Shown here piece by piece: positions 8,576 to 16,781 of a stretch of 38,214 bases of DNA; the stretch's first letter is position 1; every line of letters begins with the position of its first letter. The notes beneath the pieces are model-generated. The model did not search any database. It saw only the letters and a program-made list of their open reading frames with translations, and was not told the origin of the DNA. Location: positions 1-38,214 of the forward strand of contig JARQTN010000174.1 of assembly GCA_029976695.1 (NCBI GenBank), read 5' to 3'. Origin of the DNA: Lewinellaceae bacterium. GTDB lineage: Bacteria > Bacteroidota > Bacteroidia > Chitinophagales > Saprospiraceae. The translations under genes and the position numbers were made by a program.

Positions 8576-9385
8576 ATGAAGATAAGACACATGAAATCAG
8601 GAATTTATGCAGTCGTGATCCTTGCATTTATTTCAGGATGTACTGGACACGATAAGACAGGCAGGGAGGGGCATTCCGGTGATCAAGCTACCTTGGGCGG
8701 TGCACCCCACTGGTCCTATGACGGGGAGGAGTCCCCTGAACACTGGGCAGAGCTCTCCCCGGATTTCATAGCCTGTGCGGAAGGGCACTTCCAGTCTCCG
8801 ATCGACCTGGAAACCTATGAAGCCAGGAAATACCATGGAGATATTCTGGAGTTCCATTATCATGCCTCGCCAATCGATGTGGTCAATAATGGACATACGA
8901 TCATGGCAAATATCGAGGAGCGCAACCATTTACTTGTCAATGATGAGCAATCCTATGAGTTGCTCCAGGTCCATTTCCATGCACCGGCAGAGCACCAGAT
9001 TGACGGGATCGTATACCCGATGGAAATGCATATGGTTCATGTCAATGAGGAGAGTGAATATGCGGTAGTTGGCATCTTTATCAAGGAAGGGGCTGAAAAT
9101 GCGATTTTGAAAGATCTCTGGGAGTGCATGCCCACTGAATACTACCAGCATAACCATGGCAAGGAGAGTTGTGATCTGCGTGCCCTGATCCCTGAGAACC
9201 ATGCTGTGATCCATTACACGGGATCCCTCACGACACCTCCATGTTCTGAAGGGGTCGAATGGTATGTCATGGAAACGCCAATTGAACTCTCCAAGAAACA
9301 GGTCATGGACTTCAAGGTCCTTTACGATCACAACGCCAGGCCAATACAAGATCCGGAAGGCAGGGTGGTTGAGGAGTTCAATTGA
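8576..9385 (+). CDS. Alpha-class carbonic anhydrase, lipoprotein
   Basis: Alpha-carbonic anhydrase, the zinc enzyme that interconverts CO2 and bicarbonate. Counting from the ATG at 8576, the zinc histidines are H133 and H135 (in QVHFHAPAEH) and H152 (in MEMHMVHVN); E139 is the family's gatekeeper glutamate. SLTTPPCSEGVEW contains the Leu-Thr-Thr substrate pocket. C67 (IACAEG) and C223 (PPCSEG) match the disulfide common in bacterial alpha enzymes. The N-terminus is a lipoprotein signal with lipobox FISGC (C22), so the enzyme is probably anchored in the periplasm or on the outer membrane. The frame is open back to 8477, overlapping the previous gene, but that would put the lipobox cysteine at residue 55. 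An ATG at 8591 is an equally good start. Confidence 0.93.
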   Translation: MKIRHMKSGIYAVVILAFISGCTGHDKTGREGHSGDQATLGGAPHWSYDGEESPEHWAELSPDFIACAEGHFQSPIDLETYEARKYHGDILEFHYHASPIDVVNNGHTIMANIEERNHLLVNDEQSYELLQVHFHAPAEHQIDGIVYPMEMHMVHVNEESEYAVVGIFIKEGAENAILKDLWECMPTEYYQHNHGKESCDLRALIPENHAVIHYTGSLTTPPCSEGVEWYVMETPIELSKKQVMDFKVLYDHNARPIQDPEGRVVEEFN

Positions 9386-9448
9386 TCAGGTCCGCGCTTC
9401 CGGAATATGTTATGCATTCCTGTGCCAGGCAAGAGAAAAGATTTCCTG

Positions 9449-9477
9449 TTGAGGGAAATTTCAGGAGATTACCTTTG
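9449..9477 (+). promoter_or_regulatory. Predicted Bacteroidota sigma-ABfr-type promoter
   Basis: TTG at 9449-9451 (-33 box), an 18-bp spacer and TACCTTTG at 9470-9477, an exact match to the -7 consensus TAnnTTTG. Transcription would begin around 9483-9486, some 30 bp before the start of the Spy-like gene. It is the best promoter match in the window and implies that the Spy-like/barrel pair is its own transcription unit. Confidence 0.55.
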
Positions 9478-9515
9478 TCTAATTGCTGTATCAAACCACT
9501 CGCCATATGATACAT

Positions 9516-9944
9516 ATGACAAGGATACTTTATTTGATGATGATCTTCGTTTCCACAGGTATTGTGTTGTGCGCACAGCAACCGGGAGGGGGATGGCGGA
9601 ATTTTGAACCCGATCAGATGGCTGAGCGTCAAACAGCCTCCATGATCCGGGTGCTTCACCTTTCTGATGCCCAGGCTGAGAAGATCCGTGAAGTGAACCT
9701 GAAGTATGCACTGCAAATGGATTCCCTGAGAAAATCAAATGAGAGGGATTTCAGTGCAATGCGGGATCAAATGATGGTGCTGCGCAGCGCACAGTCAAGT
9801 GAACAGAAAAAGTACCTTACGGGCGCGCAGTTTGAGAAATGGCAGAAATACACGGAAGAACAGAGGAACAATCGCTCCCAACGCAGACGACCAGGAAAAA
9901 ACGATCAGGGGAAAAAATCCGGAAATTCATCCCCCGGGGAATAG
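9516..9944 (+). CDS. Spy/CpxP-like periplasmic protein
   Basis: A 142-residue protein with a signal peptide (TRILYLMMIFVSTGIVLCAQ) followed by a short, highly charged helical body. LSDAQAEKIREVNLKYALQM, MRDQMMVLRSAQSSEQKKYL and TGAQFEKWQKYTEEQ match the pattern of Spy/CpxP/LTXXQ-type proteins, which are periplasmic helical hairpins that bind unfolded proteins or sense envelope stress. The C-terminal tail is very basic and disordered (RSQRRRPGKNDQGKKSG). ATGs at 9507 and 9516 are both possible; 9516 gives the more standard leader. It lies 30 bp upstream of a TonB-dependent-type barrel gene and is probably cotranscribed with it from the promoter at 9449-9477. Confidence 0.72.
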   Translation: MTRILYLMMIFVSTGIVLCAQQPGGGWRNFEPDQMAERQTASMIRVLHLSDAQAEKIREVNLKYALQMDSLRKSNERDFSAMRDQMMVLRSAQSSEQKKYLTGAQFEKWQKYTEEQRNNRSQRRRPGKNDQGKKSGNSSPGE

Positions 9945-9974
9945 TCCATAATTTCGCATGTAAACGCATATCAT

Positions 9975-12800
9975 ATGAATCGTTTTTTGACGATTGTCAC
10001 ATTTCTTTGCTCTCTTCAGTTAGGCGCACAGTCTTTCCAGGTGTCCGGAAGGCTGGCTTCCTCGGCTGACAGCAGCACACTGGCCGGGGCGCATGTGGCA
10101 CTCCTTCATCCATGGGGAGAATCATACAAGGTAACAGCAACTGACGACAATGGAAGTTTCCTTTTTGAAGGGGTCTCCCGTGGCGGATATGTGTTGACTG
10201 CCACCTATTTGGGTTTCCAGGCACTGGAAAAAGAGGTGACCATCACTGAAAACTCATTGTCCCTGGGTGTCCTGGTCCTGGAGGAAGGCGATGTATTGCT
10301 GGACGAGGTAGAGGTCAGGGAGCAACTGCCCCTGGCAACCCAGGAAGGGGACACCACTTCTTATAATGCTGACGCATTCAAAACGCTGCCGGATGCCAAT
10401 GCTGAGGACCTGGTCGGGAAAATGCCTGGTGTCAATCTTGAGAATGGCCGCGTGACAGCACAGGGTGAAAATGTGCAGGAAGTCCTTGTGGATGGGCGCA
10501 GGTTTTTCGGGAATGACCCTACGGCAGCATTGCGCACATTGCCCGCTGAAGTGATCAGCAAGATCCAGATCTTTGACCAGCAATCCGAACAAGCGCAATT
10601 CAGTGGTGTGGAGGATGGAGAAACGATCAAGACGATCAATATCATTACCAAGCCGAATATGCGCAATGGCCAGTTTGGTAAAGTGTATGCCGGGTATGGC
10701 ACAGAGGGCCGTTACCAGGCAGGTGGCAATACCAGTTTCTTTGATGGTGCCAGGCGCATTTCCATCATTGGCCAGTCCAATAATGTGAATCAGCAGAACT
10801 TTTCCTCCGAAGACCTGGTCGGCGTGACAGGTTCGGGAGGAAGAAGGAGGGGATTCCGTGGCAGGGGCGGGGGCATCGGTGATTTTCTCGTTGACCAGCA
10901 GGGGGGCATTTCCCAAACGCACGCTGTCGGGATCAACTATTCCGATGAGTGGGGCAAGAAAATTGAAGTCACCGGGAGTTATTTTTTCAATTATTCTGAC
11001 AATATCGCTGAAGAGCAGACCAGCAGGCAATTTGTCAACCAGGAGACAGGCGGGGAATTATATGATGAGTCATATCAATCCGAGACGAAAAATACGAACC
11101 ACAGGGCGAATCTGCGCCTGGAATATAACCTGTCCGAGAGGACTTCCTTCATTTTCAGACCAAGGCTTTCCTTTCAGACGAATGACGGGAACTCCATGAC
11201 CGATGGCCAAACTGCACTGCTTGGGGAATTGCTCAATGAGAGTATCTCAAGCTACAATTCAAATCTGTCCGGCGTGGACTTCAGGAACGACCTGCTTTTC
11301 AGGCACCGCTTACCGAAAGAGGGGAGGACATTTTCGATCCGGTTCAGGAATACCTACAGCAATAACGACGGTGAGAGTTTTCTTGATTCGAGAAATGGGT
11401 TTTATCGCAATGAAATCAGGCTCGATACCCTGGACCAGTTTTCGGATATCCTGACCAGGGGCTGGAGTTATTCCGCCGAGGTGGAGTATACTGAACCGTT
11501 GAGTGAGACGATGTCACTGAGTTTTGAATATGAAGCTGAATGGGAAACGGACAATTCAGACAGGGAAACGCTCGACAAGGACCCTGATTCGGGTGAATAT
11601 GAAAACCTGAATGAGCCGCTGTCCAATGTATTTGAAAATGACTACATCACGCATCGTGCCGGGGTTGGCATCCGTTACCGGAAGGGCAGGGACCTCTTTG
11701 GGATGGTCCGTGCGCGGGTGCAGTCAGCCACACTGAGGAGCGAGCAGGTATTTCCAAACCAGGTGAGTGTGAACCGGAACTTCTTCAATGTCGTACCTTT
11801 CGCCATGCTGCGCTATAATATTTCAAAGCAAAAGAACCTGCGGATCTTTTACCGTTCGAATACCAGTTCACCATCTGTGAGCCAGTTGCAAAATGTGATC
11901 AACAACTCCAATCCACTACAGCTCAGGGCCGGGAACCCGGAACTGGACCAGTCCTTTTCCCATCGCCTTTTTATTCGGTATTCTAGCTCAGATATCGAAA
12001 AGGCAAATACATTTTTTATCCTTCTTTCCGGCAGCTTGACCTCAAACTACGTGGGTAACGCGACCTACCTTTCTTCAACTGATCACCCGATCTTCGAGGA
12101 ATATGAAATTGAGCGGGGTGCCCAGCTGACAATCCCTGTGAACCTTGACGGATACCGCAACCTCCGGCTATTCACCACATACGGCATGCCGATGAAGGGA
12201 TTGAAGACAAACATGAATATCGAGCTGTCTGCAAATTATTCAAGGACGCCAGGCCTGATCGACAATGTGGAAAACTATGCAAACAACACAGGATTGTCTG
12301 CCGGGCTATCTTTCACAAGCAATATCTCCGAGAGAGTTGATTTTACGATCGGGACGAATGGTGGATACAATGTCGTACGCAATACGCTCCGGGAGAACCT
12401 GAATGACAATTACTGGACGCTGAATAGCCGGGGCAAGATCGGGGTCATCTTTCCGGCAGGCTTTGTGTTGCGGTCAGACGTGACCCATCGGATGTACAGG
12501 GGCCTTGCGGAAGAATTCAACACGGATTACTTCCTTTGGAATATCGCGATCGGGAAGAAGATCTTCAAAAACCAGTTAGGGGAGATATCGGTCTCTGTAT
12601 TCGACCTGCTCAAGCAAAACCAGAGTATCCAGCGGAATGTGACAGAAACCTATATCGAGGACCAGCGGACGAATGTGCTCCAACAGTATTTCATGGTAAA
12701 TTTCACCTATAATTTCAGGAATTTCGGTTCGGGACCTTCAAATGATTCACCTGACGGTGATTCCAGGCGACCTGGCGGGCCGCCGCACTGGCACGATTAG
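9975..12800 (+). CDS. TonB-dependent receptor-like outer-membrane protein (OMP_b-brl_3 type)
   Basis: A 941-residue outer-membrane protein. In order: signal peptide (NRFLTIVTFLCSLQLGAQ), a carboxypeptidase-regulatory-like domain at about 22-105 (VSGRLASSADSSTLAGAHV, DNGSFLFEGVSRGGYVLTAT), a plug domain at about 115-220 (MPGVNLENGRVTAQGENVQ, VLVDGRRFFGNDPTAALRTL, IKTINIITKP) and a long barrel ending in MVNFTYNFRNF. A Gly/Arg-rich loop (SGGRRRGFRGRGGGIGDF) falls at about residues 282-302. This type often occurs without a SusD partner, and none is present here, so a polysaccharide-uptake role is not indicated. The substrate is unknown. The last about 20 residues after the final strand (SNDSPDGDSRRPGGPPHWHD) are an unusual tail, since barrels normally end on the strand. 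Confidence 0.88.
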   Translation: MNRFLTIVTFLCSLQLGAQSFQVSGRLASSADSSTLAGAHVALLHPWGESYKVTATDDNGSFLFEGVSRGGYVLTATYLGFQALEKEVTITENSLSLGVLVLEEGDVLLDEVEVREQLPLATQEGDTTSYNADAFKTLPDANAEDLVGKMPGVNLENGRVTAQGENVQEVLVDGRRFFGNDPTAALRTLPAEVISKIQIFDQQSEQAQFSGVEDGETIKTINIITKPNMRNGQFGKVYAGYGTEGRYQAGGNTSFFDGARRISIIGQSNNVNQQNFSSEDLVGVTGSGGRRRGFRGRGGGIGDFLVDQQGGISQTHAVGINYSDEWGKKIEVTGSYFFNYSDNIAEEQTSRQFVNQETGGELYDESYQSETKNTNHRANLRLEYNLSERTSFIFRPRLSFQTNDGNSMTDGQTALLGELLNESISSYNSNLSGVDFRNDLLFRHRLPKEGRTFSIRFRNTYSNNDGESFLDSRNGFYRNEIRLDTLDQFSDILTRGWSYSAEVEYTEPLSETMSLSFEYEAEWETDNSDRETLDKDPDSGEYENLNEPLSNVFENDYITHRAGVGIRYRKGRDLFGMVRARVQSATLRSEQVFPNQVSVNRNFFNVVPFAMLRYNISKQKNLRIFYRSNTSSPSVSQLQNVINNSNPLQLRAGNPELDQSFSHRLFIRYSSSDIEKANTFFILLSGSLTSNYVGNATYLSSTDHPIFEEYEIERGAQLTIPVNLDGYRNLRLFTTYGMPMKGLKTNMNIELSANYSRTPGLIDNVENYANNTGLSAGLSFTSNISERVDFTIGTNGGYNVVRNTLRENLNDNYWTLNSRGKIGVIFPAGFVLRSDVTHRMYRGLAEEFNTDYFLWNIAIGKKIFKNQLGEISVSVFDLLKQNQSIQRNVTETYIEDQRTNVLQQYFMVNFTYNFRNFGSGPSNDSPDGDSRRPGGPPHWHD

Positions 12801-12905
12801 GACCTCAGCTGCAGGACCGGAATTGGATAAATTCAGGAAAAAGAATTGGTTTTCGTTTAAAAAATGAGAAATTGATGCCTGTTTTTGAAGGGTATAAATG
12901 CAGGC

Positions 12906-15122
12906 ATGGAATCTAAGGGAGGGGAACAACACCAGGTACAAACCGAATTAAGCAGGGATCTGGGCATCACCAGCGCACTTGCGATCGGGATCGGAACGAT
13001 GATCGCAGCAGGTATTTTTACCCTCTCGGGGCTGGCCATCAGGAATGTTGGGTCGGCAGCAATCGTCTCCTTTTTGCTGGCCGCCTTTGTTTCCCTTTTT
13101 ACTGCACTGACATATTGTGAATTTGTATCGATCTATCCGCGATCGGGGGAAGGATACCTTTACGCCCGCAAGACTTTCGCAGCTCCCTTGGCCTATATTG
13201 TGGGTTGGGCCCTCTTCCTTGGATATACGGCAAGTTGCGCTTTCTATATCGCCAGCCTGTCAAGTTACTTTGTTGAGTTTATCATGCATACCCCTTTTGA
13301 AGGGCTATCCGGCATCGTCGGGCTAGTGGCGCTGACCCTCCTGAATATCAAGGGAACCAAGGAATCTGGTGGGTTTCAGATCATCGTGACCGCGGCAAAG
13401 GTGATCTTGTTGCTCTGGTTCATCATTGGGGGACTCACTTATGTGGACAGCCAGGAAATCATGGATAAATTTAGCGATGATGTGGGGAGTATCGTCAGCA
13501 CTTCTGCTCTTGTATTCATCACTTTTTTCGGTTTCTCAGCCATCGCAGCAAGTGCAGGGGAAGTGAAAAACCCTGTAAAGAATATCCCCCGGGCGATATT
13601 CTGGTCGGTTGGTGTCGTCACGCTGTTGTATACATTTGTCGTGCTGGTGACGATTGCAGCCAACCTGACAGAATACTCCGAAGCGGCAATGGGTTCTGCT
13701 GCCGTCAAATTCCTGGGTTCTATCGGGGGGATGGTGATTATCGGCGGGGCACTGTTTTCCATGATTTCGGCATCCAATGCTTCGATCATGGCGGGTTCAA
13801 GGGTTGCTCTGGCTATGAGTCAGCTCGGGCATTTGCCCAGGGAGATCGGAAGCATCAATACGCGGACAAAAACACCCATCATTGCAACGCTGCTCGTAGG
13901 CGGGACGATCGCAATCTTTACCATTGCCCTTCCGCTGGAGGACCTGGCACATTTTGCAGATACGGTACTTCTCTTCGCTCTGATCATGGTGAATTTTGCC
14001 CTGATCGTGCACAGACGGAAATTTCCCAAAATGCACCGCCCATTCAGGGTACCCTTTGTACCCCTGCTGCCGATCCTTGGGATACTGGCAAATTTTTATT
14101 TGCTCATGCAGATTTTTCATCACGTGACCCCTGTCCTTTTAGCCATCGCATGCATGGTGTTAGGGATCATTGGATTTTTCTTCTGGAAAGGTGCACAGGT
14201 AGCTGACAAGGCAGTTCCCGGGGAGGCATCCCGCCTTGCCCTTGGTACTTTTTCCGATGACCCGAAAGACAAGCGCATGAAGATCCTGGTCCCCCTGGCC
14301 AATCCACAGACAGCCGTTGACCTGATCCGGTTTGCGACTGCAGTGGCAAAAGAAAGAGGTGCTGTGATCGTCCTGCTTCGAGTGGCGACAGTGCCTGAAC
14401 AGATGCCCCTGCGGTACAATTCCGAACTTGTTGAAAAAGAGAAGGATATCCTTGATTTCGGACGGGAAAAAGTTGAAGATGCAGGATTGCCGGTGACCAC
14501 GCTCATCAAGATCGGGCACAACGCCGGCAAAGCGATCCTGGAGACAGCGAGGGAGCGAAATTGCGCCTTGATCATACTTGGCTGGAAAGGATACTCTCGC
14601 AGCAGGGACAAGATCTTTGGCCAGGTCACAGACCTCGTGATCAAATATGCGAACTGCGATATCATGCTGATCAAATTTGGGGAAGAAAGGAAGTTCAGGA
14701 AAATGCTGCTGCCCACTGCAGGCGGGGAGCATGCTCGCGAAGCAGAATCCTATGCGGCGATCCTTTCAAAAGCGTTTGATAGTGAATTGACCTTGTGTGT
14801 TGTCGAGAAGCAGGATGCCAGCGACCAGCAACTTATCCAGGCTCAGGACAGGATCGATGAAGCACAAAAGAGGTTGAATGAGGAGTATGGTATCGAGGCG
14901 AAAGAGCGCATCATACTGAATAATTCTGTACCGCGCGGGATCATCAAGGCAGAAGAGGAATATGATACCATCGTGGTGGGTGCGACCAGGGACAGGCTGG
15001 TAACACAGATCCTTTTTGGCAGTATCCCTGAAATCGTGGCCAAGTACACGAAAAAGAATGTCATTGTCGTGAAGCACCACAATCCCGTCAAAGCCTTGTT
15101 GGGCAGGGTTGTCCGGGAATAA
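12906..15122 (+). CDS. APC-family amino acid permease fused to two universal-stress domains
   Basis: A 738-residue inner-membrane protein. Residues about 20-440 form an APC-superfamily transporter with about 12 membrane segments. GIGTMIAAGIFTLSG is the conserved first-helix substrate-binding motif, and a later SASNASIMAGSRV motif is typical of amino acid permeases. Two UspA-like cytosolic domains follow at about 456-595 and 597-735. The first keeps a G-x2-G-x9-G nucleotide-loop pattern (IILGWKGYSRSRDKIFGQ). In the second (VVGATRDRLVTQILFGS) the second glycine is replaced, so its ATP binding is less sure. Permease-Usp fusions are a known class. The ATG at 12906 was chosen; the frame is open seven codons upstream only to a TTG. 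The start codon lies in one arm of a 7-bp inverted repeat (12875-12907). The stop is 19 bp before the next gene. Confidence 0.88.
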   Translation: MESKGGEQHQVQTELSRDLGITSALAIGIGTMIAAGIFTLSGLAIRNVGSAAIVSFLLAAFVSLFTALTYCEFVSIYPRSGEGYLYARKTFAAPLAYIVGWALFLGYTASCAFYIASLSSYFVEFIMHTPFEGLSGIVGLVALTLLNIKGTKESGGFQIIVTAAKVILLLWFIIGGLTYVDSQEIMDKFSDDVGSIVSTSALVFITFFGFSAIAASAGEVKNPVKNIPRAIFWSVGVVTLLYTFVVLVTIAANLTEYSEAAMGSAAVKFLGSIGGMVIIGGALFSMISASNASIMAGSRVALAMSQLGHLPREIGSINTRTKTPIIATLLVGGTIAIFTIALPLEDLAHFADTVLLFALIMVNFALIVHRRKFPKMHRPFRVPFVPLLPILGILANFYLLMQIFHHVTPVLLAIACMVLGIIGFFFWKGAQVADKAVPGEASRLALGTFSDDPKDKRMKILVPLANPQTAVDLIRFATAVAKERGAVIVLLRVATVPEQMPLRYNSELVEKEKDILDFGREKVEDAGLPVTTLIKIGHNAGKAILETARERNCALIILGWKGYSRSRDKIFGQVTDLVIKYANCDIMLIKFGEERKFRKMLLPTAGGEHAREAESYAAILSKAFDSELTLCVVEKQDASDQQLIQAQDRIDEAQKRLNEEYGIEAKERIILNNSVPRGIIKAEEEYDTIVVGATRDRLVTQILFGSIPEIVAKYTKKNVIVVKHHNPVKALLGRVVRE

Positions 15123-15141
15123 TGAAAATCATGACAGGCTT

Positions 15142-15501
15142 ATGAATATCGAAGATTTCAGATCGTATTGCCTCGGGCTGAAAGGCGTCGAGGAAACCCT
15201 TCCATTTGGTCCCGACACGCTGGTATTCAAGGTGATGGGCAAGATGTTCGCCCTGACAGGACTGGATGATGACGATTTCAGGGTGAACCTGAAATGCGAT
15301 CCCGAATGGGCGATCGAACTTCGGGCGCGGTATCCTGACATCATTCCCGGGTGGCACATGAACAAGAAGCACTGGAACACGGTATATTTTGAACGGGGGA
15401 TGATCGATGACGGATTACTGGTCGAATTGATCGACCATTCGTATGCCCTCGTCGCAGCAAGCCTGAAAAAGGCAGACAGGGACCTCCTGGAAAATCTTTG
15501 A
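15142..15501 (+). CDS. MmcQ/YjbR family protein (DUF419)
   Basis: A 119-residue cytosolic protein of the YjbR/MmcQ (CyaY-like fold) family. Motifs are the N-terminal LKGVEETLPFGPDTLVFKV, then KMFAL, VNLKCDPEWAIELR, PGWHMNKKHWNTV and the C-terminal HSYALVAASL. The family is widespread; a DNA-binding role has been suggested for some members but no function is firmly known. The ATG at 15142 is used because residues encoded upstream overlap the permease gene and do not belong to the family. It lies between the permease and an oxidoreductase with short gaps on both sides, so it is probably in one operon with them. Confidence 0.88.
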   Translation: MNIEDFRSYCLGLKGVEETLPFGPDTLVFKVMGKMFALTGLDDDDFRVNLKCDPEWAIELRARYPDIIPGWHMNKKHWNTVYFERGMIDDGLLVELIDHSYALVAASLKKADRDLLENL

Positions 15502-15520
15502 ATCACCGAATGCGCATTTG

Positions 15521-16579
15521 ATGTTTTCAGGAAATAAATTCGATTTCCTCATCGTGGGACTGGGCATCGCCGGGGCGATGCTTGCCCACCGGCTGATCCG
15601 TTCAGGTAAAGAAGTCGTTGTCTTTGATCAAGGGAAGACAGAAACCTCTTCACGGATTGCAGCGGGACTGATCAATCCCGTCACCGGCCGGAATTATGTC
15701 AGGTCATGGATGATCGAAGCATTGCTGGAGGAGGCAAAAACCTGTTACACCGGCTTTGAATCCGAATTCAATGTACGGGTCAGCCGGGCCATGGATATTG
15801 TTCGAGTCCTCAAGGATGGACAGGAAGAAGAGCGCTGGATGATGCGTACCGGTGATCCGGCGTATGCAAGGTTTATGGGGGAAGTCAGGCGAGGCGGTGT
15901 TGTACAGGAGATTTTCCTGAATGAAGACACCTTTGGTGTAGTGAAAGGGGGAATGCGCATTTCGTTTCCCGCCATCCTGGATACGATGCGTGAGTACCTC
16001 CGCAAAAAGGGATGTTATATTGAGGGGAAATTCGATCATGAGGTGCTCGAGATAAATCCTGCAGGATACCGATATGGTGACCTGAGTGCTGCTGAGGTCA
16101 TTTTTTGTGAGGGGGCCGGAATGCGCAAAAATCCATTTTTCAGTGCCCTTCCCATGTCCGACAATAAAGGGGAGATCCTGGTCCTCAAATCAGATGTCTA
16201 CCCCCGGGATCTGATGGTCAAACGGAAGCACTTCACCATCCCGCTTGACAATGGCACCATCTGGTTTGGCTCGGCAAACAGCTGGAAGGATATCAATGAA
16301 ATGCCGTCAGAACGGGCATTCCGCATCCTGAAAGAGGATCTGGAGAAGCATTACAGAATACCATTTGAAATGATGGGCCAACGTGCGGCATTCCGACCTG
16401 TGGTGAAGGACCGAAGGCCGCTTCTTGGTACCCACCCGAAACACAAGGGAATGCATGTGTTTAATGGTTTTGGAACGAAAGGAGCGAGCCTTGCACCTTA
16501 TTTCAGCAAGGTCATGGCGCATTACCTTCTCTTTGGGGAACAGCTGCCTGCTGAGGTGGATGTCCGCCGTTTTGACTGA
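15521..16579 (+). CDS. FAD-dependent oxidoreductase (DAO superfamily)
   Basis: A 352-residue enzyme with an N-terminal Rossmann dinucleotide motif, FLIVGLGIAGAMLAHRL (G13, G15, G18), ending in a strand with VVVFDQ that binds the FAD ribose. SSRIAAGLINPVTGRNYV and the C-terminal FNGFGTKGASLAPYFSKVM fit the glycine-oxidase/D-amino-acid-oxidase (DAO) superfamily, which oxidises amines or amino acids. The exact substrate cannot be assigned. A TTG precedes the ATG at 15521 directly; the ATG is used. It is 19 bp after the YjbR gene and probably cotranscribed. A gap of about 200 bp follows before the macroglobulin gene. Confidence 0.85.
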   Translation: MFSGNKFDFLIVGLGIAGAMLAHRLIRSGKEVVVFDQGKTETSSRIAAGLINPVTGRNYVRSWMIEALLEEAKTCYTGFESEFNVRVSRAMDIVRVLKDGQEEERWMMRTGDPAYARFMGEVRRGGVVQEIFLNEDTFGVVKGGMRISFPAILDTMREYLRKKGCYIEGKFDHEVLEINPAGYRYGDLSAAEVIFCEGAGMRKNPFFSALPMSDNKGEILVLKSDVYPRDLMVKRKHFTIPLDNGTIWFGSANSWKDINEMPSERAFRILKEDLEKHYRIPFEMMGQRAAFRPVVKDRRPLLGTHPKHKGMHVFNGFGTKGASLAPYFSKVMAHYLLFGEQLPAEVDVRRFD

Positions 16580-16781
16580 TTGGCATATTCGGGCATCCGG
16601 TTTTGACCTACCTTTCGATCTTGAAATTTCTCTTGAACCAACCGGGCAGGATGAAAAGAGATGAATGTCAAAAGTACATAGACAAGCGTTAATAAAGTGT
16701 TATTTCGTTATTGCATCCATCCGATATGAAGCCTGAACGCATCTACATGAGAGAACGTTATTCCATTAAACCCGCACATGT

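Noticed and set aside
10254-11030. Minus-strand open frame of 258 codons
   Set aside because: It is antisense to the plug domain of the TonB-dependent-type receptor; no family motif.
9975-12800. SusC of a polysaccharide utilisation locus
   Set aside because: No SusD-like gene, glycoside hydrolase or sugar regulator is adjacent, and the barrel resembles the OMP_b-brl_3 type rather than SusC.
14120-14716. Minus-strand open frame of 198 codons
   Set aside because: It is a shadow of the universal-stress domains of the permease fusion.
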